Assembly: GCA_002786025.1 (NCBI GenBank)
Contig: NHNW01000032.1
Location: 372,001 to 436,000, forward strand
Source: Zasmidium citrigriseum
Taxonomy: Eukaryota; Ascomycota; Dothideomycetes; Mycosphaerellales; Mycosphaerellaceae
Reading direction: 5' to 3'
Length of the DNA stretch: 64,000 nucleotides
Under the pieces are notes generated by a model. It saw only the letters and a program-made list of their open reading frames with translations, made no database searches and was not told the DNA's origin. The first letter of the stretch is position 1. Each line of letters opens with the position of its first letter. A program made the translations under genes and the position numbers. Shown here in pieces: positions 34,204-44,003 of the stretch.

Positions 34204-36239
34204 TTAAGCCCAACTGAAATGCTCCACATGCAAAAACACATCCCTCTTCCCCGTCTTCACCCCCTCAATCTGCCGCGCAGCTACTGCATTCGCCACATCC
34301 GCCTGCATCTCCAGCGGTCCACACACGTACACGCCCAAATGCTTATCGGCGGAGGCCTCGGAGGTAATAAGCGATTGGAGGTGAGGTCGGGAGGTGTGGT
34401 GTTGGATGTCTGTTCGTAGGACAGGGTTGGTCTCTTGAACGTGCGATTTGTTATCAAGGGAAGGCTGACGGAAGCTCCTGGGGTTCTCGATCGTGTGTTG
34501 CGGACCAGTGTAGCAGATGTCGATGGATATGCTCTCCATACCAAGGCGGTCTCCGTGGCTCGACAATATCATCCGCACAGTGCTCTCGAACCACTCTCTC
34601 CCTTCGATTTGTCTTGTCGCAAGAACTATACCTAACGTTGGCCAGGCTCCAGGTCCAGAAAGTTCTAATTTTCGAAGATGAGCGAGGAGAAACGGTAACG
34701 TCCAGCCAGCTCCAGAACCGCCGGCGATGATGAGGTTGTGTGGACAGGTGTCGAATTCTCGCATGTTGATTCCGCCGTATGGGCCGTCGAGCATCACTCG
34801 CAATTTCTTCTTGGAGTGTTGGGAAAGACGAGAAGTCATCCCACCCCGAGGCCGAATATAGAAAACTAACTCATTCTCCTTCTCCTCATGCACACCAGCC
34901 GTTTGAGGAAGAGAACAAGCGGTGAAAGGATGCGTCGTCAACGCATGCAAGTCCGGCGTCGAGAATCGCAGGAAGAAATGCTGCCCCACTCTCCAGGTTG
35001 CTTTCGTCGCAATGGTGACTTTGATGAAACCGTTCGATTCGGTGTGGAGGTTGGCGTTGTGCTGGAAGCCGTGTTCGAAGTAGATGCGGAGGTGTCGGTG
35101 GAGGAAGGAGAGGGTGAAGAGGACGCCGGTTGCGATGAAGTAGTCCCTGGGAAGGGTCAGTGTTTTGATGGCCTTGGGGAAGGGTGACAGTACCATGATG
35201 AGAACTCGCCATCGCAGTGGAAGAAGAGGAAGAGCATAAATATTAGGGCTGCGAGGAAGTGAGTATACTTGAAGAACTCGTAGGCTCGTTCACTAGATCA
35301 CTGTCAGCAGAAGTCGTACCTCTTAGACTAATGATGTATACCGCAGAGGCCCAAACGATGCGAAGGTCAACCTAGCACACATGTCAGCCTCCCATCCTAC
35401 CACACCCGTGGAAGGAATCGAGGACTCACCATCCCTGCGCAAGAAGTGCAATGGTCCCCGTCCAGTAATAAATCTCCGTCCTCCACATCTGTCCCATATC
35501 GCCCACACTCACATGGTACACAATGAAGGGAAATGTATGCACTAACGCCGTAACGAAAAACGCATAAGAGATCCAGCGGTGTAAGATTTGCAGTCGTTCA
35601 TGGGAGACGCTAGTCACGAGAGTGATGAGATTCGATTTGCCGGCTGTGGCGAAGACGAAGGGGAGGCAGGCGATCGAGAGCCAGCCGGAGCGGGTTGCGA
35701 GGGGTGGTTGGTCGCCGTACGTGATCGTTGGGGTGTTGAGCCACTGGGATCGTCAGTTGGTCAGTGAGTGAAAGGAATGATCTGGGTCAGGGAACATACG
35801 TAGTAGGGTTGTGGCACGAGGGTCATGCAAAGGAAGTAGATGACTCCGACGACAGCCAGCAAGAGCATACCAAGTGGCGCTGAGTTCCAGTCGAGGAATG
35901 GGATTCGAAAGATACGGTAGCTGAGGAATCGCCATGAGGCTTTTGCTCTCCGGGCCAGGGCTGACTCCAATACTGGCTTTGGGACAAACTCTTGAGCGGC
36001 GCTGGCAATGATGAAGACCCCAATGCCGACCATGAATAGGGCAATCGTTGGACATCCATAGTGATAGTCGGCGACATTCCTGATTCTCAGATCAGCAAGG
36101 GTCGATTGAGCCGCTCGAAGACCTACCAATTCCTCCAGTATCCCAGCTGGTATTCACATTGTGCGGTGTCGTTGAGCGTGCATTCGTTCGGCGGATGCCA
36201 TGCGAGGGATATCGGTTGATCGAGCCATGGGACGCCCAT
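34204..36239 (-). CDS. Ferric/cupric reductase (FRE family), plasma membrane
   Basis: Metalloreductase of about 592 residues that transfers electrons from NADPH through FAD and two hemes to extracellular Fe3+ or Cu2+. Six exons: 36239-36127, 36079-35800, 35743-35430, 35371-35342, 35292-35194, 35146-34204; five introns of 47-58 nt. The N-terminus is short and extracellular. HRWISYAFFVTALVHTFPFIVYH and KYTHFLAALIFMLFLFFHC are the heme-binding helices with paired histidines. THPFTACSL is the FAD-binding HPFT motif; AGGSGAGWTLPFL binds NADPH; VYVCGPLEM and the terminal HVEHFSWA are conserved NAD-domain ends. Exon 4 is only 30 nt, and all five junctions keep frame. It faces the CTR copper transporter at 36909 across a shared promoter, implying joint metal control. 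Confidence 0.93.
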
Positions 36240-36384
36240 CTTGGTGTCTTCTGTTGTCCAAGTGGTGTTCTGGACGGGAAAGGCTTACTACGACGGTCGT
36301 GCTTGATGAGGTCGCCGCCTTATAGATGCTCAATCGAACGGAAAGCCGGCGCAGTCGATCTGTAAACATGTCTGTGGGTATTTG

Positions 36385-36397
36385 CAAAACTTGCTCA
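36385..36397 (-). promoter_or_regulatory. Copy 1 of the 13-bp TGAGCARGTTTTG element
   Basis: The plus strand reads CAAAACTTGCTCA, the exact reverse complement of copy 2. It lies 146 bp upstream of the ferric reductase start. Confidence 0.55.
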
Positions 36398-36546
36398 AGG
36401 ATCCCATCAGCTCTCACGATGGTTGCGAATGCGAGTCGCTGGAGGGAATGATTGTTGAGCATGCATTGGGCAGAACCGCCGGGCTAGATCATCGACATTG
36501 CCTCTGTGGCGTTGGACATTGAAGCGCATTCCCTGCCTTTTTGGAC

Positions 36547-36559
36547 TGAGCAAGTTTTG
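36547..36559 (+). promoter_or_regulatory. Copy 2 of the 13-bp TGAGCARGTTTTG element
   Basis: The plus strand reads TGAGCAAGTTTTG. It is roughly mid-way between the two starts and exactly matches copy 1 in the opposite orientation. Confidence 0.55.
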
Positions 36560-36707
36560 ATATCCAACGAAATCAGCCAAAGGGTCATGTTCACATAGTG
36601 AAGGATGGATCTGGTGCAATCCGCAAGCTTCATAGCTGTCCCCCGTCGTCCCCGAACTTGGGTAATATAGGCTGCATGGCGTATTGTTGACTTGATCAGG
36701 ATACGAG

Positions 36708-36720
36708 TGAGCAGGTTTTG
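36708..36720 (+). promoter_or_regulatory. Copy 3 of the 13-bp TGAGCARGTTTTG element
   Basis: The plus strand reads TGAGCAGGTTTTG, one transition from copy 2, followed by AT as in copy 2. It lies 189 bp upstream of the CTR start. Confidence 0.5.
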
Positions 36721-36908
36721 ATGATCGAGAAACATTGATCTTCAGGGAGGTAGAGTGGATGCTGGAGAGGAAGATAAGAAGACCTGCGCAGAAGTCAGCG
36801 AATACAACAGCAATCTTTCGGCCACCTCTACCTTTTCTCATCGACCTACTAGTGATTTTCGGACTCATCTCATCAGATTATCGGCCTCGACAACGAACAC
36901 TCGCCACC

Positions 36909-37494
36909 ATGGACAATACGACCATGCCAATGGGCATGCCACCAACCGGCAACTCCACCGCCCTCAAACAATACCTCCTCAAACAACTCATGCCCATGGA
37001 CGAAATGCTCATGGTCTTCTTCACCTCGATCCAAACAGCCCTGTGGTCTGAGTCTTGGTGGCCCCTCACAACAGGGCAGTACGCCGGGACTTGCATCTTC
37101 TTGATCGCTCTTGCGGTAATCTTTCGTGGGTTGTTGGCCGCGCGGATGAACTTTTTAAGATTGTATGGGAGGATGGTCGAAAGGCATGATACCAAGATCT
37201 TGCGGGTTGCGAGTGGTGGGAAGGAGGGCGTTAGGGTGAGCGAGGAGGAGGTCGCGACGCCGAAGTGGAGGGTCAATGAGGCTTTTTGCCAAGCTGCGTT
37301 GGGTACGGTCATTGCTGGGGTTAGCTATCTCTTGTGAGTGCCATCTGTGGGAGTGTGATTGGTGTTGCTGATGTTGAGACAGGATGCTTGCGGTCATGAC
37401 GATGAATGTTGGATATTTCATGTCGGTGCTCGGTGGCGTGTTCTTGGGAAGTTTCGTGCTGGGCAGGCATACGGGGGCTGCAGCTGCTCTCTGA
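36909..37494 (+). CDS. CTR/SLC31-family copper transporter
   Basis: Trimeric copper(I) importer of about 178 residues, exons 36909-37333 and 37383-37494 with a 49-nt intron. The extracellular N-terminus is methionine-rich (MDNTTMPMGMPP, then MPMDEMLMVFF), the copper-binding region. TM1 lies in the WWPLTTGQYAGTCIFLIALAV area; TM2-TM3 follow after a cytosolic loop with basic and acidic patches. Exon 2 supplies MLAVMTMNVGYFMSVLGGVF, giving MTMNVGY (the MxxxM-type helix, here MLAVM and MTM) and the GxxxG-like packing motif in TM3. The intron sits two bases into the Leu codon before MLAVM. Divergent from the ferric reductase: the reductase would supply the reduced metal this protein imports. Confidence 0.93.
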
Positions 37495-38680
37495 TATCGG
37501 TGCTTCTGCTTGAGAGTCTCTGCGTCAGAAGGCAAGACGGGATAGATAGTGAATGATGGGCGTCTGAGTCGAGGCAGCGTGCGTTGTTTAGACTCGATAT
37601 TGACAGCCAGATACTATATCGAGCGTGTGCGGTATGTGTGTGCCTTGGGAGCGCATTGGATCTCCTCCTTTTCCTCTCGTGGCGTGATGTTTGAGTTTGG
37701 TGTTGGCCTTTGCTGCTGGCGGAGCGATTGACCAGCGGTCGAGGTTGGCGAACTTGTCGCAGAAGAAGGCGGAGATAGTGATGATATGCCTGGCGTGTTA
37801 GTGACTACCTGGTATCTCGATAGTATTATCGAGCAAGAACTTGCAGGTGTAGAGGATCGCGCTTGCCCAGCGCCGGTGAAGGGGAAAGTCAGCAGGAAAG
37901 ACCGACGCCCAACAGCAAGAGCAGCGCACCTCCTTCCGCGACCACCCAAGGTAAATCTTCGGAACTCGCAGAGGTGAGGTTTATAAAGCGCATCAATTTC
38001 AGCGACCAATAGGCGAGTAGCTGTCAGATGTAGTCTATAGATTCATCGCAACTTCCTACCTTAGTGTAGGTGCGTCACTCCTTCGGGAGTGACCCTCGCC
38101 TTTTTGCTTTTTGCGAAGTCGTCGGTTCGAGCGGATGGAGTGCGTGGATCGTTTTGCTTCGCCGTCGTATCGATTCCTTTGCAGCGCCTAATCTGTTTTG
38201 GTACGGGCAATGCGTTTTTCGATCGCCTGGGACTTTTACTTTTCTCTTGTTATATGCTACTGTTGCATTTCCGCCTCTTTTTGATGTGGCTTATCGATCG
38301 TTCCTTCCATGTCGGCCATATTTCGAAACTTCATATTGGCAGTCGCTTATTTCCACCAGCGACCATCCTCACATGCACCGTCTCGAACCTTGACGTCTTC
38401 TCAATACACTTCGCCCGTACATGCGTAATGTATCGCACAGCTAGACGTGGACAGCGGCATGTCTCAATGTATGTGTCACCGCTGATTTTAAAAGGCAGGT
38501 CATGTCTCATCGCACCTCCCAGAGCAGATTCGAATTTGGACGTTGGCAGCAAGTGAATGGCAGTGCGGTGCTGTGACGCTTCAACTTTCACCCAGCCGCG
38601 CACTGTCAAACCTCATCTCGCACGCCACTTACTCCCGCAGCAGTCAAACCCGCGTCTCTGGTCGGACGCGAGGAGCCAAC
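37495..38680. other. Intergenic, no convincing gene; contains a strong hairpin
   Basis: Open frames (e.g. 38009-37614 minus, 38089-38556 plus) have no recognisable features. A protein-like plus-strand run near 37740-37980 lacks a good start. The paired hairpins at 38055-38093 are the only structured element I see. Confidence 0.45.
38055..38093 (+). other. Two adjacent hairpins, the second with a cUUCGg tetraloop, followed by T-tracts
   Basis: CCTAC...GTAGG (38055-38070, 6-nt loop) is followed by GTCACTCC-TTCG-GGAGTGAC (38074-38093), an 8-bp perfect stem with a C(UUCG)G extra-stable loop. TTTTT tracts occur at 38101-38105 and 38108-38112. This may be a structured RNA or an RNA 3' end; I could not fold a tRNA here. 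Confidence 0.35.
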
Positions 38681-40807
38681 ATGCCAGACCAGCACCCGAC
38701 TGCAGGTGCAGCTGAGCTCGAGGCCAGGCCCTGGCGCCGGCCGGCTATCGACATTCGACTACTCCGTCATCCTCCATCGCCGTCGCTCTATCCCGCCTAT
38801 GAATTGCATGAGTTGCCACGCCAGCAACCTGTCATGCCGCCTGCACCACCGCAGCAGCAGCCGGCCGAGCGCCCCACGGTAGCCATGCTGGAGCATCGAG
38901 CCCGACTGTCGCGACACCGTATCTTCATGGAGCATGACGAGTCCTATGCGGACCGCGAGATCCGGCGCATTCTGACTGGCCGGGGACTAAGGGAAGGCGA
39001 GCGCTCACCTCGACGTTTGGAGGCACATCTGTAAGACAACCTCGACACACGATGGGGATCGGACTGACATTGGCAATACAGCAGTGGTATGGAGCGGGAA
39101 GAGCTGGACTTCCTCAGACGACAAGCCCCAAGACAAGCACCTCTAATCACCAACCCCAATCTCATCCCTCTGCCCGATCATCCTGTTGGCATGGCGCCGA
39201 TTAGACATCTGCTCGAGGGTGGTAGGCAAGGGGGCCGGGACGTTCAGCAGAGGCAGCTGGATCCCACTGCAGTGAGTCATCCCACGAGTAGACCATCACG
39301 CGTACTGACCTTACCACCACAGCGACAGCACCGCCCGGACGGCGTGAGACGCGGACTCGAGCATGGTCTAGAGAATCTTGATGCAGGACGGGATCTCCAT
39401 GGAATTCGACGACGTGCGATTGCATCTCCACTACGTCTTTCCCCAGATCGAAGAGAAATAGACACAGTCCGTGATCAAAGTGCCAATCCTCCAAGAGGTT
39501 TCCTCCGTACTCCTCCAAGAGCCTCATCGCCGGCGTTCCGCGCTCCTGGTCTGCTGTTTGGTGGATTTCCGCAGAGGCCTGAGGGTGACCGGCGCCCAGG
39601 CGGTCTTGAGAACGAGCGCAATGAACAGATTCCAGCTCCACCTGGCCGTGGCCGTGTATCTTCGGACCCTCCGACAACTCCACCCGGGACCGAATTACCT
39701 TATGACCAAAGTCCCAGGCTGCGACCCCGCGAAGACAATGGCGAGACATTCATGGCGCAAGTGGACCAGGGCCGCTCTCGAGTGGAGCGCGACTTTGGCC
39801 CCATGGATCATACTCGGCCAGCCATCAGTCCTATCAGGCCTGCAGTCGACCCGGAGGTGGTACGTCAGCGAGCACAGGGCTTGCTGGACGCTCTTCGCAG
39901 AAATGGAGGCGAGCCGCCACAAGATCATGTCCAACAGCGAGTCGCAGTGCTTCATGGTCAACAAGAACGTGATATGCGTGCAGTGGACGGTGATCAGGAG
40001 CGACACCGCTTGCGCTTCCGGGCAGAACAGAGAGCCTCCCGAAGGGGTGTACGTCGGCAGCACAGAGCTCGGCAGCCACAACAAGAACAGCAAGCAAGCA
40101 GTGCAGTATCTGGAGATGCGGCCCCTCCAATCCAACTTCATAATATCACTCTACCACGAAGAAGTCAAACGGCAGTGCAAGCGGATGATGATGACAACGA
40201 CGCGGTAGCAAGCAGCTCAGGCGACCGTGCCGCGGATCGAATTCCACTCCTCAACACTATACAAAGACGCCAGCGGGAGACTGTTAGTCAAGGAATCCGG
40301 AACAGAAGACTTTTGGAGCGCGTGAGACAGCTTCACCGTGCTCGGCGCGAAGGCCAAGAAATGCAAGATCAAGGAGGCCAGGGACAAATGCCCATGCAGC
40401 AACAACCTGTGCCGCCTTTTGGACAGCCGATTGACCGCAGTACCCAGAACGCCGGGTCACGCCAACACGAAAGCGTTGAGCCTCAGCATTTCGAGAGTGT
40501 CACCGCACTTCAGCACCAGGCGATCACCGATCAAAACGCCGCCCGCAAGCTCGAGCAGCTTGCTGAAGACTTCTGCGGAATCTGCTTTAACAGATACATA
40601 CAGCCAGTTGCCACACGTTGTGGACATGTCTTCTGTTTAGGATGTGTGGCACGATGGATACGGATGAGACATCGCTGCCCAACCTGCAGGGCAGGACACC
40701 GACTGGAGGATTTGATCAAGATCGTTGGACATTTGCAAGAACGTAGTCTGCCAAGCTCGGAAGACGTAGCCAGAGGTCAGGAGGCTCGTGACGATCGACC
40801 AATTTGA
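38681..40807 (+). CDS. Large RING-finger protein, probable E3 ubiquitin ligase (RING family member 2)
   Basis: Protein of about 674 residues in three exons: 38681-39030, 39082-39271, 39323-40807. Both introns are 51 nt; the second (GTGAGT...CTGAC...ACAG) preserves frame, so it could be missed or retained. The first 590 residues are low-complexity, rich in Arg, Pro, Gln and Asp, with several IPL/LLEGGR patches and no recognised domain. The RING is C-terminal, about 598-637: CGIC, CGHVFCLGC and CPTC. It is preceded by ARKLEQLAEDFC, the EQL-x4-C junction common to all five RING proteins here. The short tail after the RING is acidic and basic mixed. It is the longest of the group. Substrate unknown. 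Confidence 0.82.
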
Positions 40808-41358
40808 TCGTGAAGAATGAGTACGGCGAGCACAAGGATGGAAAGAATGTCACTGCGCCTGGGCCGAAGCCTCAGCTGAACACAACTTCTCTCCGCAGAT
40901 GCTCTACTACGAGGTCACATGCTCAGAAATCTGACTCAAGACTCAGATCTCCCGCTCACGTTCTCGCAGGAACACGTTTTGCGAGGAACTTTGCCTATAT
41001 AGCTGACGTTTCTCGTTGGGACTAGCTTCGAGACTTGTATGACATAGGTACATGCGAAGTCTAACGCATCGCAAAGTCCAAAACTCCGATGAAAACGACA
41101 CGAATCCATGGCTGGAAGCCTATAATAATCCATGTGAAGAAAGAGCGAGGCAGTCCCCCCCCCCTTCGGAGTATGGAAAGCGAATTGATCGGCATACCGA
41201 CAGTGGAGAGTACGAGCACTGCGGTCTTGGAATTGCGAATATTACACGGAAATTTGTACACGCAGCGGAATACATAAGACAGCGAGACGAGGCAACCTAC
41301 CCAGATTCTCTAGCTCTTCCTAGCAATCGTCAACACCAAATTCTTTCAACCTAAAACA
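40808..41358. other. Intergenic, no convincing gene
   Basis: Holds a run of ten C residues at 41155-41164 and the promoter of the small secreted protein. No other feature seen. Confidence 0.5.
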
Positions 41359-41758
41359 ATGCACTTCACCACCACCGCCCTCTTAACCGTCCTCGCCGCC
41401 CTCCCTTAGTACACCCCAACACCCTAACACCCAAAACCACAGCACACTAACCTCTGGATCCAGGGCCTTCGCCGGCCACAGCTGCAAATGTCAAGACCCT
41501 AGCGGCAAGGGCCCGCAATGGGACGACCTAACGAAGCAAGTCTGTGGCGAGCAGTCCGATAACGAAAACAACGGCTTCTGCGCCGATAATATCGTCTATC
41601 ATGGGGATCAGCATCACCAGGTAAGTTGGAGGGATAGGTGTGTATAGAGGTGCTAACGGGGTGGGTAGTGTTCGAGCTCGTTGAACTGTTTGGATTCGGG
41701 GGCATTTAGTACCCGGTGTGCGCAGTTGGGGGCTCCCGGGGCGTACTGTTGGAATTAG
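41359..41758 (+). CDS. Small cysteine-rich secreted protein with a damaged first splice donor
   Basis: Short protein of roughly 100 residues. The first exon encodes a clean signal peptide (MHFTTTALLTVLAALP). The mature part lies in 41464-41620 and 41669-41758, joined by a 48-nt intron (GTAAGT...GCTAAC...GTAG), and has eight cysteines in CKC, C, C, C-x4-C, C, C order, consistent with four disulfides. The first intron is the problem: a strong branch point and acceptor (CACTAAC...ATCCAG at 41463) are present, and frame requires the exon to end at 41405, where the donor position reads TTAGTA, not GT. An alternative 34-nt intron (41409-41442) keeps frame but is unusually short and inserts seven to eight residues. 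Small secreted Cys-rich proteins are often host- or niche-interaction effectors; role here unknown. Confidence 0.6.
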
Positions 41759-42396
41759 ATGGGGTCTGGAAAGGAAGGGGGTGTGGAGATGTTGGTCACG
41801 CTGTTTTGGAGAGCAGGATTTCACTCTTTTAGTAGATGCAATAAGTCCGATCAACTATTACATAGATCGATCGCTACACCCCGAGACCACTCTACTCCCT
41901 TTCGCTTTTGTCTATCGAGTGCGAAGCGGCATAGCCTCCATAGGGATTCGGTGTTCAATGGCGGGCCCGAAGAGAGACGACAACCAGTCCGGGGTTCCAG
42001 GCAGAACTTCCTACCACGTACTCTGGATTAGCGTCAGCTGTCAACGCAAAGAAGTCATCCTCTCTCGTTTGAACTTCCTGCCTCGTTCAACCTTCCTGCG
42101 AGACAATCGACGTCTTTCGCAGAGCTCGAGCGAGGTCCTTGAGGGTGGCATCTTGGAATTGAGGGCAGGAGTTGACAACAGTTCCTTCGAAGTGTTGATA
42201 GACCTAAAGGGCTTGGAAATCTCAACGATTAAGCTGCAGGCGAGTAACAGCACGTGAATGTCCAGTCGCGGATTCTGACGTCAAGCGCGCTTTCCCATTT
42301 CCGCTGCCAAAATCCCAACCCGCACCATCCACCTCTTCTCGACTTCGCGACCACAACATCTCTACAACACAAGTACATCCGTCGCTGCGCACCAAC
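41759..42396. other. Intergenic, promoter side of RING member 3
   Basis: The plus-strand frame at 41718-42257 overlaps the end of the secreted-protein gene and has no features. I see nothing else. Confidence 0.5.
42278..42285. promoter_or_regulatory. TGACGTCA (CRE) site upstream of RING member 3
   Basis: A perfect CRE/ATF palindrome about 112 bp before the ATG at 42397, followed by AGCGCG, in the same context as the site before RING member 4. Confidence 0.5.
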
Positions 42397-43234
42397 ATGT
42401 CTTCCCGCACAACCTGGACGGACAGCGAGTCTGTTCGCAACGCCGACCAGCCTGAGCAGCGGGCGCAAGAGGTAAGTCCATGCGTGGTCTAAGCCCGGAT
42501 GTCCTTTGTTTCTCACCGAGATCCAGGCCGACAACCTCAACAACGAGACCGAGGCTGTTATGGGCGATCTTCCTGATTTGCTGCCGCGAGAATCCATCAG
42601 GACCCACCCGGTTCGTCCCTTTCAATCCTCGACATCCAAGAATACTTGCTGATACCAGACACAGGCTCCTCCAGACGACGCATCCGAGGACCGCATTATC
42701 GAAAGCAGGCGATTCCGCCGTACCCGGCGGATCCACTTTCATGCTGAGCTACTTCTTGCCACCGCTGCTGAGATCATGGTCGTTTTCGAGCACGTGGCTC
42801 TACCAGACGCTCCCGAGGATTGGACGGACGTCACTGCTCGCGCCGTTGCGGCTGTTACGGAGGCTTCGACGATTTCCATGTCAGAGCTGAAGCAGCTGGC
42901 TGCCGCTGGCGACTCGGCTGCAGTGCGCAAGATCGAGCAGCTACAGGGCGACGAGTGTATGATCTGTACAGGAGAGCTGAAGGGCCAGGAGATTGCGGTG
43001 ACGGAATGTGGCCATGTGTTCTGCTTGGGGTGTGTTGCTGCGTGGGTGTTCCAGAAGAAGCATTGCCCGGCTTGTAGGACGAAGCAAGGAATCGAGGATG
43101 TGAAGAAGTTGGTCCTTGAGGGAGAGGAGAGCGCCCAGCAGGAGGGAAACGACAAGGAAGGAGAGGATGAGCAGCAGACGATCGGCGAGCGGGCTGCCGG
43201 CGACGAGAAAGCTGGTGGGGAGAAGGCTGTCTGA
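42397..43234 (+). CDS. RING-finger protein, probable E3 ubiquitin ligase (RING family member 3)
   Basis: Protein of about 242 residues in three exons: 42397-42471, 42527-42610, 42665-43234. Both introns (55 and 54 nt) are phase 0; the second donor is the weaker GTTCGT, but readthrough hits a stop within 16 codons. Exons 1 and 2 encode an acidic, Gln/Asn-rich N-terminus (MSSRTTWTDSESV). Exon 3 starts with a basic helix (IIESRRFRRTRRIHFH), then a helical region, then the RING at about 151-190: CMIC, CGHVFCLGC, CPAC. VRKIEQLQGDEC carries the shared EQL-x4-C junction. The tail is strongly acidic. Exon layout matches RING member 4, supporting descent by duplication. Confidence 0.85.
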
Positions 43235-44003
43235 GCAAAGCAAGGTCGACAACGATGGCGTGCAGGCACGGGGCATCCACCCAGGACGTTGCCATGCATA
43301 TGCTATGTGATACATCGCATTGGCTCGCCGTATCCGGCAGGGCGCATTGGATCAGGCTTGTGCATACGGACGACCTGACATGCTCTGCCACTTGTTTTGC
43401 TACGTATCATCGTACAGTCATGCGTACTCAACGCAGCAAGAGTGATTCTTAACATAACATTGTACCAAAACAGTAAAAGGACCATGCATAGGAGAATATC
43501 AAACGCGACAAGGCCGCTACATTGGTGCTCCGTTTCATTCAGGTGTCGCTGCTCTGCGCTGCTTCTTGTAAGCCTTTCTCATCGTATTCTCATAGCATGT
43601 CAATAAATCGAACGGGAATACACCTCTCCGAAAGTGAGGTGGCCCATACCGCTGCCGCTTTCGACACCTTTTCCGGACGAATCAACGCTGAAACGATCAT
43701 CTAGGGCGCTCTGTTCCTGTTCCGCGTCCAGCACGGCCGTGGCGTACTCGGCACCCGTATGCCGTTGAAAGGCTTCGGCGCGGAGACATAGCTCTGGCGC
43801 GAGTCGTCAATGCACAGTTGGGCTTATAAATGTGCCGTATCCTGTAGCAACGGTGGCATGTGAAAGCTTAGAATTATGACGTCAAGCGCGGCCCGCGCAC
43901 CACTCCCCGCCAAGAGTCCCCACCGCAGACTTGCAGCCCCTCGTTCATGACTCCAAAATCTTTTCAAATCCATCGTCTGTGTTTCTTACATCAAGCAGCA
44001 GCC
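43235..44003. other. Intergenic between RING members 3 and 4
   Basis: No gene seen. TTATGACGTCAAGCGCG near 43875-43891 resembles TTCTGACGTCAAGCGCG near 42275-42291 upstream of RING member 3; both contain a TGACGTCA palindrome (see findings). Confidence 0.5.
43878..43885. promoter_or_regulatory. TGACGTCA (CRE) site upstream of RING member 4
   Basis: A perfect CRE/ATF palindrome about 119 bp before the ATG at 44004, followed by AGCGCG. The same string TGACGTCAAGCGCG occurs about 120 bp before RING member 3. A bZIP (ATF/CREB) site is the likely interpretation. Confidence 0.5.

Larger units (their letters stand above)
36240..36908. promoter_or_regulatory. Shared divergent promoter, ferric reductase and CTR transporter
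   Basis: A 669-bp region between two metal-uptake genes. It holds three copies of TGAGCARGTTTTG (one inverted), listed separately. The reverse complement core TTGCTCA resembles the yeast Mac1 copper-response element TTTGCTC. Co-regulation by copper is inferred. Confidence 0.6.

Noticed and set aside
38094..38150. Possible tRNA (GGTTCGAGC resembles a B box)
   Set aside because: No acceptor, D or anticodon arms could be paired around it.
39471..40208. 245-codon plus-strand frame
   Set aside because: Out-of-frame shadow inside the large RING gene.
41155..41164. Run of ten C as a functional element
   Set aside because: A simple homopolymer with no context; could vary with sequencing.
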